Assembly: GCA_038117225.1 (NCBI GenBank) | Contig: JAYOFM010000069.1 | Coordinates: forward strand, 1 to 20,545 | Direction: 5' to 3' | Source of the DNA: JAYOFM01 sp038117225 | GTDB lineage: Bacteria; Pseudomonadota; Alphaproteobacteria; Rhodospirillales; Casp-alpha2 | Length of the DNA: 20,545 bases | Shown: positions 6,898 to 14,810 of the stretch, one piece after another | How the letters are laid out: each line of letters starts with the position of its first letter | How positions within the stretch are numbered: position 1 is the first letter of the stretch | The notes under the pieces: model-generated | The model's input: only the letters and a program-made list of their open reading frames with translations | Databases searched by the model: none | What the model was told of the DNA's origin: nothing | Made by a program: the position numbers and the translations under genes

Positions 6898-6960
6898 CAG
6901 GCCGAAGCGTCGCATTTCGCTAGGTTGATTGAGTGATACAGGGTTGAAAGCGGGGCAGCG

Positions 6961-9651
6961 ATGACGACGGCGACGACGAACAAGTGGGTCTATGGCTTCG
7001 GCGGCGGCACCGCCGACGGCAACGCGGCGATGCGTAATTTGCTCGGCGGCAAGGGCGCCAACTTGGCCGAGATGGCGTCGCTCGGCCTGCCGGTGCCGCC
7101 CGGCTTCACCATCTCGACCCAACTCTGCAATCACTACTACGACCACGGCGAGGTCTATCCCGACGACCTCAAGGACCAGGTCGAAACGGCCCTGCGCGCC
7201 ATCGAGGCGGAAATGGGACGTGGCTTCGGCGCCGCCGATAAGCCGTTGCTGGTTTCCGTGCGCTCGGGCGCGCGGGCGTCCATGCCGGGGATGATGGACA
7301 CGGTGCTCAACCTCGGTCTCAACGATGACACGGTGGAGGCCTTGGCGGCGGAATCAGGCGACGCGCGTTTCGCCTTCGATAGCTATCGTCGCTTCATTCA
7401 GATGTACGGCGATGTCGTGCTTGGCGTCGATCATCACGAGTTCGAGGGCCTGCTTGAGGATATGAAGGAAATCCGGGCGTATAACCTGGATACCGAGATG
7501 ACCGCCGACGACTGGCGTGAACTGGTGCCGCGGTATTTGGACAAGGTCGAGGAGGAAATCGACGCCCCGTTCCCGCAAGACCCGCAAGAGCAGCTTTGGG
7601 GCGCCATCGGCGCCGTGTTCGGATCGTGGATGAACCAGCGGGCCATCACCTATCGGCGCCTGCATGGGATTCCGGCCGGCTGGGGCACGGCGGTCAATGT
7701 GCAGGCCATGGTGTTCGGCAACATGGGCGACGATTGCGCCACCGGCGTCTGTTTTTCGCGTGATCCGTCAACCGGCGAAAACACATTCTACGGCGAGTAT
7801 CTGATCAATGCCCAGGGCGAGGACGTGGTTGCCGGCATTCGCACGCCACAGGCCCTGACCGAGGCCGAACGCTTGTCCGCTGGCTCAGACGAGCCGTCCA
7901 TGGAAACGACCTTGCCCGAGACGTTCAAGGAACTCTGTGACGTGCGCGACCAGTTGGAGCGCCACTACAAAGACATGCAGGACATGGAGTTCACCATTCA
8001 GCAGGGCCGCCTGTGGATGCTGCAGACCCGAAACGGCAAGCGAAGCGCTCAGGCGGCGCTGAAAATCGCCCGCGACATGGTGGATGAAGGCTTGTTGACG
8101 AAGGCCGAGGCGATCATGCGGGTCGATCCGGCGCAACTCGATCAATTGCTGCATCCGATGCTCGATCCGAATGCCGAGCGCGAAATGATCGGGCATGGCC
8201 TGCCGGCATCGCCGGGTGCCGCGACCGGGCAGATCGTGTTCACCGCCGAGGATGCCGAAATCTGGGTCAGGAACGGCAAGAAGGTCATTCTGGTGCGCAC
8301 CGAAACCAGCCCCGAGGATATCGGCGGCATGCACGTGGCCGAAGGCATCGTGACGACGCGTGGCGGCATGACTAGCCATGCCGCCGTGGTCGCCCGCGGC
8401 ATGGGGACGCCGTGTGTCGCCGGCGCCGGTGATTTGCGCATCGACGAGAAGAACAAGGTCATGCTGGTCATGGGGCGCGAGCTGGTCGAAGGCGACGTGA
8501 TCACGCTCGACGGATCGTCCGGTCAGGTCATGGGCGGCGCGGTGCCGATGATCTTGCCCGAACTGACGGGAGATTTCGGCATCTTCATGGCCTGGGTCGA
8601 CGAATTCCGCACCATGGGCGTTTATGCCAACGCGGAAACGCCGACCGACGCACGCATGGCCCGCGAATTCGGCGCCGAGGGCATTGGCCTGTCGCGCACC
8701 GAGCACATGTTTTTCGAGCCCGAGCGCATCATGCACATGCGCGAAATGATTTTGGCGCGCGACGAGGAAACGCGGCGTGCCGCGCTCGACAAACTGTTGC
8801 CCTATCAGCGCCAGGATTTCATCGAACTGTTCCGCATCATGGATGGGTTGCCGATCACCATTCGCCTGCTCGATCCGCCACTCAATGAGTTTCTGCCGCA
8901 CACGGATGCCGAACTGCAGGACATCGCCGAGGCGGCCGGCGTCACCTTGCGGGCGCTGCAGTTGCGCAAGGCGGAGCTTGATGAATCCAATCCGATGCTC
9001 GGTCATCGCGGCTGTCGGCTCGCCATTACCTATCCGGAAGTCGCCGAAATGCAGGCCCGGGCGATCTTCGAGGCCGCCGTGGCGGTGCGTCGTGACGGTG
9101 TCGCGGCTCGGCCGGAGGTGATGATCCCGTTGGTCGGCTCGAAGGCCGAACTGGACCATCAGGCGGCCGTGGTGCGCCGTGCCGCCGATGCGGTGCGGGC
9201 CGAGAGCGGTGATGATTTCGAGTACCTAATCGGTACCATGATCGAGTTGCCCCGGGCCTGTCTGATGGCTGGAGAAATCGCCGAGACGGCGGAATTCTTC
9301 AGTTTCGGTACCAATGACCTGACCCAGACCACCTTCGGTTTTTCCCGCGATGATGCCGGCAGCTTCCTTGAGATCTATCAGGCCGAGGGTATTCTCGAGG
9401 AGGATCCCTTCGTCTCGATCGATCAGCCTGGCGTCGGTGAACTGGTGCGCATCGGTGTCGAACGCGGTCGGGCCACGCGGCCGGACCTGAAATTGGGTAT
9501 TTGTGGTGAACACGGGGGCGATCCGGCATCGGTGGAATTTTGCCACGACCTTGGCCTGACTTATGTTTCATGCTCGCCCTACCGGGTGCCGATTGCCCGG
9601 CTGGCGGCGGCGCAGGCCGCGTTGAAAGCGTCAGCGAGCGGTAAGGCTTGA
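6961..9651 (+). CDS. ppdK: Pyruvate, phosphate dikinase
   Basis: PPDK interconverts pyruvate, ATP and phosphate with phosphoenolpyruvate, AMP and pyrophosphate, in the cytoplasm. The 896-residue protein has the full family layout. The N-terminal ATP-grasp region begins FGGGTADGN and has LLGGKGANLAEM and SVRSGARASMPGMMDT. The central phosphohistidine domain carries TRGGMTSHAAV, with His473 as the phosphorylated residue and an adjacent threonine of the kind targeted by PDRP regulators. The C-terminal TIM barrel contains GLSRTEHMFF and GICGEHGGDP, with catalytic Cys848. The ATG has GGGG a few bases upstream. A downstream ArsC-like gene begins 24 bases after the stop. No regulatory (DUF299) gene is in the window. 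Confidence 0.97.
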   Translation: MTTATTNKWVYGFGGGTADGNAAMRNLLGGKGANLAEMASLGLPVPPGFTISTQLCNHYYDHGEVYPDDLKDQVETALRAIEAEMGRGFGAADKPLLVSVRSGARASMPGMMDTVLNLGLNDDTVEALAAESGDARFAFDSYRRFIQMYGDVVLGVDHHEFEGLLEDMKEIRAYNLDTEMTADDWRELVPRYLDKVEEEIDAPFPQDPQEQLWGAIGAVFGSWMNQRAITYRRLHGIPAGWGTAVNVQAMVFGNMGDDCATGVCFSRDPSTGENTFYGEYLINAQGEDVVAGIRTPQALTEAERLSAGSDEPSMETTLPETFKELCDVRDQLERHYKDMQDMEFTIQQGRLWMLQTRNGKRSAQAALKIARDMVDEGLLTKAEAIMRVDPAQLDQLLHPMLDPNAEREMIGHGLPASPGAATGQIVFTAEDAEIWVRNGKKVILVRTETSPEDIGGMHVAEGIVTTRGGMTSHAAVVARGMGTPCVAGAGDLRIDEKNKVMLVMGRELVEGDVITLDGSSGQVMGGAVPMILPELTGDFGIFMAWVDEFRTMGVYANAETPTDARMAREFGAEGIGLSRTEHMFFEPERIMHMREMILARDEETRRAALDKLLPYQRQDFIELFRIMDGLPITIRLLDPPLNEFLPHTDAELQDIAEAAGVTLRALQLRKAELDESNPMLGHRGCRLAITYPEVAEMQARAIFEAAVAVRRDGVAARPEVMIPLVGSKAELDHQAAVVRRAADAVRAESGDDFEYLIGTMIELPRACLMAGEIAETAEFFSFGTNDLTQTTFGFSRDDAGSFLEIYQAEGILEEDPFVSIDQPGVGELVRIGVERGRATRPDLKLGICGEHGGDPASVEFCHDLGLTYVSCSPYRVPIARLAAAQAALKASASGKA

Positions 9652-9675
9652 CGACTAGGATGGCCGCTTGCCCTG

Positions 9676-10209
9676 ATGGTAAAGGCGATTTGTGTGATCA
9701 AACAACTGACATCGGACGAAGCGCCGCTGACGATCGTCTTCATCGATCGTGAGAACACGGCCCGTTCGCAGATGGCCGAAGCCATCTTGCGCTCGCGCAG
9801 CCGTGGCCGCGTGCGTTCGTTCAGCGCCGGCCTGGAACCGGGTGGTGCGGTTGATGACGATGCGCTCGGATCGATGGCGGCGGCCCGCGTGTCGACCGAG
9901 GGCCTGACGCCGAAGCCAATCGATACCTGTATGGGGCCAGAAGCCCCGGCCTTCGATTTTGTCATCACGGTGTGTGACGATGCCGCCGATGCCATCGTCG
10001 AGGCGTGGAGCGGCCCGGGCCGCCATGTTCACTGGCCGATGGAAAATCCCGCGACCATGTCGGGAAGCCGGCGCGTTGCCTTCGATCATGTGCGGCGCAA
10101 ACTGGAAGCGGCGATCGATAACCTGATTCGCTCGGCGCGGGCCGACCCGCTCGTGCTCGCCCGCCTGGCGCGTGACGCGGCGGATGAACGTGGCGACGTC
10201 AGCGACTGA
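9676..10209 (+). CDS. ArsC / low-molecular-weight phosphatase-like protein lacking the active-site cysteine
   Basis: The 177-residue product follows the LMW-phosphatase/arsenate reductase fold. It has an N-terminal beta strand and P loop followed by ARSQMAEAILR, then FSAGLEP, then DFVITVCDDA and GRHVHWPMENPA. These are the usual blocks of ArsC-type proteins. The P-loop CX5R motif is changed: residues 24-30 read D-R-E-N-T-A-R, so the nucleophilic cysteine is Asp24 while Arg30 is kept. It is therefore probably not a normal phosphatase or arsenate reductase. A cysteine remains at 100. The start is uncertain: ATG 9676 has AGGA about 15 bases upstream, while GTG 9694 has AAAGG at a better distance. 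It follows ppdK closely, and its end overlaps the converging methyltransferase gene by 11 bases. Confidence 0.75.
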   Translation: MVKAICVIKQLTSDEAPLTIVFIDRENTARSQMAEAILRSRSRGRVRSFSAGLEPGGAVDDDALGSMAAARVSTEGLTPKPIDTCMGPEAPAFDFVITVCDDAADAIVEAWSGPGRHVHWPMENPATMSGSRRVAFDHVRRKLEAAIDNLIRSARADPLVLARLARDAADERGDVSD

Positions 10210-10852
10210 CGAACATGGTCCAATCGGGCAGCGGTTTATCGATGCTGAGATCCACGTTCGGCGACAACTCGCGCCGACAAAAGTCCGAGAAATCCTCGGC
10301 GCTTGCGTAATAGAGCCCCTCTTGCGGCGCCTCGTCGCCGTTCGCGTCGAGCATGTTGAAGGCGAGGACCTTTCCGGTCATCGACCACAGCTGCTTCAGG
10401 CTGGCCAACACGTAACGCCGCCATGCCGCGTCATCGGCATCGAGCTTCAAGTTGAAGGTGCCGGAAACGAAGATGTAATCGGCCGGCTCGATGACCCGCA
10501 GATGGCGGACAAAACGCGCCCGCGGATCGTCGATACGTTCGGCGCAGGCGGTGATCATTTCCGCCGCCATGTCGTATCCGGTAAAGCGGCTGTTTGCCAT
10601 CACCGGCCGATCGCGCAGGTAATCGAAAAAGGCGCCGTAGCCACAGCCGAAGTCACCGATGCTGATGCCGCCGGCGCGGTCTTCCGGCCGGAAGGCGCGG
10701 GCCAGAATGTGATAGCGCCGACGCTGCCATTCATCATCGCGCCAGAATACCCCGCGCGGCGTTGGCCCGAAGCGGCGCAGACGGCGGGCATAGGCCAGGG
10801 CGGCGGGCGTCAGCATCGCCGGCGCGTCTCGCATGGGGTCGTCCATGGTCAC
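10199..10852 (-). CDS. Class I SAM-dependent methyltransferase
   Basis: This is a Rossmann-fold methyltransferase of about 217 residues. Motif I is SIGDFGCGYGAFFDYL around residues 64-79, followed by a FTGYDMA motif II acidic turn. A DYIFVSGTFNL strand fits motif IV. The substrate cannot be told. The N-terminus is uncertain: GTG 10852 is the longest form, ATG 10846 shortens it by two residues, and ATG 10834 by six; none has a clear ribosome site. It lies 35 bases downstream of ygfZ on the same strand, so the two probably form an operon. Confidence 0.75.
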   Translation of the reverse strand: MTMDDPMRDAPAMLTPAALAYARRLRRFGPTPRGVFWRDDEWQRRRYHILARAFRPEDRAGGISIGDFGCGYGAFFDYLRDRPVMANSRFTGYDMAAEMITACAERIDDPRARFVRHLRVIEPADYIFVSGTFNLKLDADDAAWRRYVLASLKQLWSMTGKVLAFNMLDANGDEAPQEGLYYASAEDFSDFCRRELSPNVDLSIDKPLPDWTMFVSR

Positions 10853-10887
10853 GGAGATTAATGGCGTGGCGTTCAGGGCGCCAGCGT

Positions 10888-11775
10888 TCAGAACGACGCC
10901 CAGTCCGGTTTGTGCGGCGTGATCGACGCGTCGCCGCAGGTAAGCGCCACCGGGTCACCGGAAAGATGTTCGAGCCGCATCAGCGCCATGCCGAGGCCTT
11001 CGACGCCGGAGCGCATCTCGCCGGCCTCGCGTTCGCCGGCCATGATCGGTGTGCCGGCGGCGGGCATGGGACCGGTGATGGCGACGGGCACCAGACGTTT
11101 CTTGATCAGGCCTCGGTATTTGGTGCGGGCCGTCAATTCCTGGCCCATGTAACAGCCCTTGTCCCAATCGACACCGGCCAGTTCGTCGAAGCCGCTTTCG
11201 AGCAGCGTCGCTTTTTCGGCGACCATGTCGCGCCGACCATCGGGCAGACCGAGCGCCAGCCGATGCCTGTCATAGCTGGCATTGTTGGTCAGCGGAAAAT
11301 CCGGACTGTCGCCGTCGACGGGGATTAGCAACCGCACCCCGGCCTCGGCGAGACGGGGGTCGACATAGGCGATGCCGCCGCCATTGGCGCGAGATCTTGC
11401 CGATCCCCGTTCAGGCGCCAGATCAAGGCTGGCAGCGGCGCCGTCGCCAAAGACCGCTTCAACGCGCCACGCCGCGCTCACGTCGGCAATACTGACATCC
11501 GCGCGCAGCTTGAACATGGTCAGACGCTTGGATAGATCGGCGAGGCCGTCGGCATCGCAGTCGAGCAACAGGGCGTCGCCGTCGGCGACCATGAAGAAGT
11601 CGTGCAGAAATTTGCCCTGCGGTGTCAGCATTGCCGCATAGACGGCGCGGTCGGGCGCCACCCGTCTCACATCGTTGGAAACGAGACCTTGCAGATATTC
11701 ACGCCAGTCGGCGCCGCTGATCGAGAGAACGCCGCGTCCGTCGAGGCGGGATCGCTGGGGGGCATTGGCATTCAT
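10888..11775 (-). CDS. ygfZ: Folate-binding YgfZ/GcvT-like protein
   Basis: YgfZ-family proteins are related to glycine cleavage T protein and help maintain iron-sulfur enzymes such as MiaB, probably in a folate-dependent way. The diagnostic motif KGCYMGQE lies at residues 206-213, with the family's conserved Cys208, and is followed by LTART. The N-terminal block GADWREYLQGLVSNDV and the TPQGKFLHDFF segment also fit. ATG 11775 gives 295 residues, close to the family norm. The frame stays open far upstream, to about 12480, but that part is antisense to the glycosyltransferase gene and lacks family features. It is divergent from the polysaccharide operon. Confidence 0.9.
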   Translation of the reverse strand: MNANAPQRSRLDGRGVLSISGADWREYLQGLVSNDVRRVAPDRAVYAAMLTPQGKFLHDFFMVADGDALLLDCDADGLADLSKRLTMFKLRADVSIADVSAAWRVEAVFGDGAAASLDLAPERGSARSRANGGGIAYVDPRLAEAGVRLLIPVDGDSPDFPLTNNASYDRHRLALGLPDGRRDMVAEKATLLESGFDELAGVDWDKGCYMGQELTARTKYRGLIKKRLVPVAITGPMPAAGTPIMAGEREAGEMRSGVEGLGMALMRLEHLSGDPVALTCGDASITPHKPDWASF

Positions 11776-11870
11776 CTGGTTGGTTCCGGTTGATTCATTG
11801 GCACGTGTGTTACACAGGTAATCATTGAGGGTGACGATCGCAAGGGTCGCGCCCGAGGCCGGTAAATCCC

Positions 11871-11899
11871 TGGCAAACCGACCCCCTTGGTCGTATAAG
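11871..11899 (+). promoter_or_regulatory. Possible promoter of the glycosyltransferase-pyrC operon
   Basis: TATAAG (11894-11899) is a good -10 box. A weak TGGCAA (11871-11876) lies 17 bases upstream. The start near 11906 would give a leader of about 50 bases before the ATG at 11959. Only the -10 element is convincing. Confidence 0.35.
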
Positions 11900-11958
11900 C
11901 GCGGCATGCACTGCCTAATCGTCAGCATCACCCGTGACCCCGGCCGCGAGGCAACGGC

Positions 11959-12741
11959 ATGACCAGCGAGAATGCCGTCCGGCCGCGCCTTTCCGCCGTG
12001 ATTTCCGTGCGTAATGAACAAGCGCAATTGACCGATTGTCTGCGGACCCTCCAATTCGCCGACGACATCGTCGTGCTGTTGGACAAATGCAGTGATGGGT
12101 CGGGCGACATCGCGCGTCAGTTCACCGACCTCGTCTTCGAGGGCGATTGGGCGTTGGAAGGCGACCGGCGCAACGCTGGGATCGACCACTGCCCCGGCGA
12201 TTGGATCCTGGAAATCGATGCCGACGAACGAGTGCCGCCAGCCTTGGCCGAGGAAATCCGGCGCACCGTGGCGACATCGAGTGCCGATTGGCACGAAATT
12301 CTGGTCGATAATTACATCGGCGACCGCCTGGTGCGCTGGGGCTGGGGTGCCTCTTTCGGTAAGGCGGCCTACCCCGGCCTGTTCCGTAAGGGGGTCAAAC
12401 GCTGGGGGCGCCAGCGGGTGCATCCGCGCCTGACCTGGTCGGGCGCCAAGGGGCCCATGTTGGTGAACCGGCTCGACCACTTTGTGGACCGGAACATATC
12501 CGACATGATCCGACGCCTCGACAGTTATTCCACGGCGCGCGCCAAGGATCTGCGCGACAGTGGTGACATCGGATCATTCGCCGGAAATCTGCGGCGCCTG
12601 TTCTCGCGTTTTTTCAAATGTTACGTCCTGCGCAAGGGCTATCGCGAAGGCGGCCATGGCTTCCTGATTGCGTTGTTCGCCGGACTCTATCCATTGCTCG
12701 CTCATTTGAAGGCAGGGCTCGATCCCGCCGACGAGGCCTGA
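11959..12741 (+). CDS. GT2-family glycosyltransferase, LPS-core (WaaE/KdtX) type
   Basis: This is a GT-A fold glycosyltransferase of 260 residues. The nucleotide-sugar region is LSAVISVRNE near residues 11-20 and DDIVVLLDKCSDGS near 35-48, and the metal-binding DAD is at 87-89. The overall form resembles WaaE/KdtX-like beta-glucosyltransferases that decorate the inner core of LPS. A hydrophobic stretch near residues 234-252 may attach it to the inner membrane. ATG 11959 has GAGG about eight bases upstream. It is the first gene of a packed run with two GT4 enzymes, an AsnB homologue and pyrC. The donor and acceptor sugars are not predictable. Confidence 0.85.
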   Translation: MTSENAVRPRLSAVISVRNEQAQLTDCLRTLQFADDIVVLLDKCSDGSGDIARQFTDLVFEGDWALEGDRRNAGIDHCPGDWILEIDADERVPPALAEEIRRTVATSSADWHEILVDNYIGDRLVRWGWGASFGKAAYPGLFRKGVKRWGRQRVHPRLTWSGAKGPMLVNRLDHFVDRNISDMIRRLDSYSTARAKDLRDSGDIGSFAGNLRRLFSRFFKCYVLRKGYREGGHGFLIALFAGLYPLLAHLKAGLDPADEA

Positions 12742-12749
12742 GGCCGGCC

Positions 12750-13784
12750 ATGGCGACCATCGTGCTTGCCGATGACGGCATTGAATTTGACGGCCGCACG
12801 CCCGATCAGCGCCCCTTGGGTGGAGTTGAATCCTCGGTCGTCGCGCTGATGGAAGAATTGGCGCGGCGTGGCCACGACGTCGCCGTGCACAACAATTGCG
12901 CGGTTGCGCTGGATCACAAGGGCGTGCGTTGGCGGCCAATCGCCGACGGTATGCCAGCATCGGCGGATCTTTATATCGCCAATCGTGGCGACAAGCTGAT
13001 ACCGCTCGTGCCGAGAGCGCGCCGGGTCGCTTTTTGGACCCACAATCCGTGCCGTTACCTGTTGAAGGCGCGGTACCTGTGGAAACTCACCCGGCGGCGC
13101 CCGGTGGTGGTATTTATCGGCGATGTACATGCCACCACCTATCCCTGGTGGGGACCATCCGGCGGTCGCCGTGTCATCCCCTATGGATTACCGGATATTT
13201 TCTGCGACGCGGCGCCCGGTGACGCGGTGCCCGTGCCTCGCGCGGTATTTACCTCGAACCCGTTGCGCGGCCTCGACTGGCTGTTGGATGTCTGGTCTCG
13301 CTCGATCCAGCCGCACGTGCCGGCGGCCGAGTTGCATCTGTTTACTGGTACCGCCACCTATGGCAGCGCCGGCGAGGCCAAGGCGGATGCCATGAGGTCC
13401 GTGCTGGCCCGCGCCGAGGCGCTGGCTGATGCCGGGGTCGTGCTGCGCGGCCCGGTGCCGAAGGCGACGCTGGTCGATGAATTTCGCGCCGCCCGCTGCA
13501 TGCTTTACCGTGGCGACGAGAATGAAACTTTTTGTCTCGCCCTGGGCGAGGCCCAAGCCATGGGCGTGCCGGCGGTGGTGACCCCCCGGGGGTCGGTGAT
13601 CGAACGGGTCGTCGATGGCGAAACTGGGTTCATCGCCGGTGACGACGATGCGTTCGCGCTTGCGGCGCGTCGGTTGCTCACCGATGATGCGTTGTGGTCC
13701 GCGCAACACGGCGCGGCACTTGCCAGACAACGCGCCTGGCGATGGCCCCAGGCAGCGGCAGCGTTCGAGGAGTTGTTACCGTGA
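12750..13784 (+). CDS. GT4-family glycosyltransferase
   Basis: This is a GT-B fold glycosyltransferase of 344 residues. The N-terminal half has a glycine-rich acceptor loop, PLGGVESSVVALMEELARRGHDV. The C-terminal half has the donor-site EX7E motif in ETFCLALGEAQAMGVPAVVT, followed by GSVIERVVDGETGF, as in group 1 transferases. It likely adds a sugar to a membrane-linked saccharide. ATG 12750 follows the previous stop by eight bases, with GAGG six bases upstream that overlaps that stop. Its stop overlaps the next start. The specific sugar is unknown. Confidence 0.85.
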   Translation: MATIVLADDGIEFDGRTPDQRPLGGVESSVVALMEELARRGHDVAVHNNCAVALDHKGVRWRPIADGMPASADLYIANRGDKLIPLVPRARRVAFWTHNPCRYLLKARYLWKLTRRRPVVVFIGDVHATTYPWWGPSGGRRVIPYGLPDIFCDAAPGDAVPVPRAVFTSNPLRGLDWLLDVWSRSIQPHVPAAELHLFTGTATYGSAGEAKADAMRSVLARAEALADAGVVLRGPVPKATLVDEFRAARCMLYRGDENETFCLALGEAQAMGVPAVVTPRGSVIERVVDGETGFIAGDDDAFALAARRLLTDDALWSAQHGAALARQRAWRWPQAAAAFEELLP

Positions 13785-14809
13785 CGGTGCGGGTCTTTCA
13801 GACCATGGCGGGAGCCGAATTCGGCGGCGCCGAGGCGTTTTTCGTACGCCTGGCGGGCGCCTTCCAGCGTGCCGGACTGGATCAGTACGTGGCCATCCGG
13901 AGCAACCCCACGCGCGCGCAGGCATTGCGTGACGCCGGTGTCGAGGTCGATGAACTAGCCTTTGGCGGACGTCTTGATTTCGCCACGCCGCGCGCGCTCA
14001 AGCGAGCCGCCAAGGCCTTCAAGCCGGATATCCTGTTCAGTTGGATGAATCGCGCCACGGCCATGAGTCCGCGCGGTGATTTCACCCGGGTGGCACGGCT
14101 CGGTGGGTACTACGATCTCAAATATTACCAGAAATGCGATCATCTGATCGGTAACACGGAAGACATCTGCGCCTATCTCGTTAGCGAGGGATGGGCCGAG
14201 GACCGGGTTCACTATCTCCCCAATTTCGTCAGTGCCCCCGACGCGGTGGCCATCAATCGCGCCGAACACTTCACGCCAGCGACGACGCCGCTGATCCTGG
14301 CCATGGGCCGGTTGCATGAAAACAAGGCCTTCGATGTTCTGCTTCACGCCATTGCCCGGGTGCCGGACGCCTATCTCTGGATTGCCGGCGAAGGACCGCT
14401 GCGGGGGGAGTTGGACAAGCTGGCGGAGAAATTGGCGGTCAAGCCACGGGTCCGTTTCCTCGGCTGGCGCGACGATACGGCCGCGCTGTTAAAGACCTGT
14501 GACGTCTTTGTCTGTCCGTCACGCCATGAACCGCTGGGTAACGTGGTGTTGGAAGCCTGGGGCCAGGGCGTGCCGGTCGTCGCCGCCGACAGTTACGGCC
14601 CCGGCACGTTGATCGAAAACATGGAATCCGGGGTGCTGGTGCCGGTCGATGATGCGGTCACCTTGTCCAAGGCGATTTCCAGCGTGCTCAATGATTCGAG
14701 CCTGCGTGAACGCATCGCCCGCAAGGGCCATGAACGGTATCTCGCCGATTTCACCGAGGATCAGGTGGTGGATCGTTACCTCGCCTTCTTCGAGGCAGTC
14801 AGGCCCTGA
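13781..14809 (+). CDS. GT4-family glycosyltransferase
   Basis: This is a second GT-B fold enzyme of 342 residues. The N-terminus reads TVRVFQTMAGAEFGGAEAFFVRL, with the glycine-rich acceptor loop. The central NFVSAPD...ILAMGRLHENKAFDVLLHA block and the EX7E motif EPLGNVVLEAWGQGVPVVA mark it as a group 1 transferase. The start is GTG 13781, which shares three bases with the upstream stop and has GAGGAG eight bases before it, so the genes are translationally coupled. It differs clearly from the preceding GT4, so the pair is not a recent duplication. Confidence 0.87.
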   Translation: MTVRVFQTMAGAEFGGAEAFFVRLAGAFQRAGLDQYVAIRSNPTRAQALRDAGVEVDELAFGGRLDFATPRALKRAAKAFKPDILFSWMNRATAMSPRGDFTRVARLGGYYDLKYYQKCDHLIGNTEDICAYLVSEGWAEDRVHYLPNFVSAPDAVAINRAEHFTPATTPLILAMGRLHENKAFDVLLHAIARVPDAYLWIAGEGPLRGELDKLAEKLAVKPRVRFLGWRDDTAALLKTCDVFVCPSRHEPLGNVVLEAWGQGVPVVAADSYGPGTLIENMESGVLVPVDDAVTLSKAISSVLNDSSLRERIARKGHERYLADFTEDQVVDRYLAFFEAVRP

Positions 14810-14810
14810 C

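Larger units (their letters stand above)
6608..6960. other. Intergenic region glyS-ppdK (353 bases)
   Basis: No convincing gene is present. It is visibly richer in A and T than the flanking genes. It holds an inverted repeat AAATGT-CC-ACATTT at 6798-6811, a weak promoter candidate, and three GRTAAC sites 10 bp apart at 6872-6897. The last bases, GCGGGGCAGCG, supply the ppdK ribosome site. A 67-codon minus-strand frame across 6604-6807 has no family features. Confidence 0.6.

Noticed and set aside
7885..9159. 424-codon open frame on the minus strand inside ppdK
   Set aside because: It is antisense to a complete, highly conserved PPDK and its product has no family motifs. Long antisense frames are expected in GC-rich genes.
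11871..11890. Sigma54-type promoter (TGGCA...) before the GT2 gene
   Set aside because: The -12 GC element is not at the required spacing from the -24 GG.
11776..12480. Upstream extension of ygfZ on the minus strand (about 235 codons)
   Set aside because: The extension is antisense to the GT2 gene, adds nothing of the YgfZ family, and ATG 11775 gives the normal family length.
12750..14809. Tandem duplication of the two GT4 genes
   Set aside because: Both have the GT-B fold and the EX7E motif, but their N-terminal halves and donor-site sequences differ clearly, so they are not recent copies.
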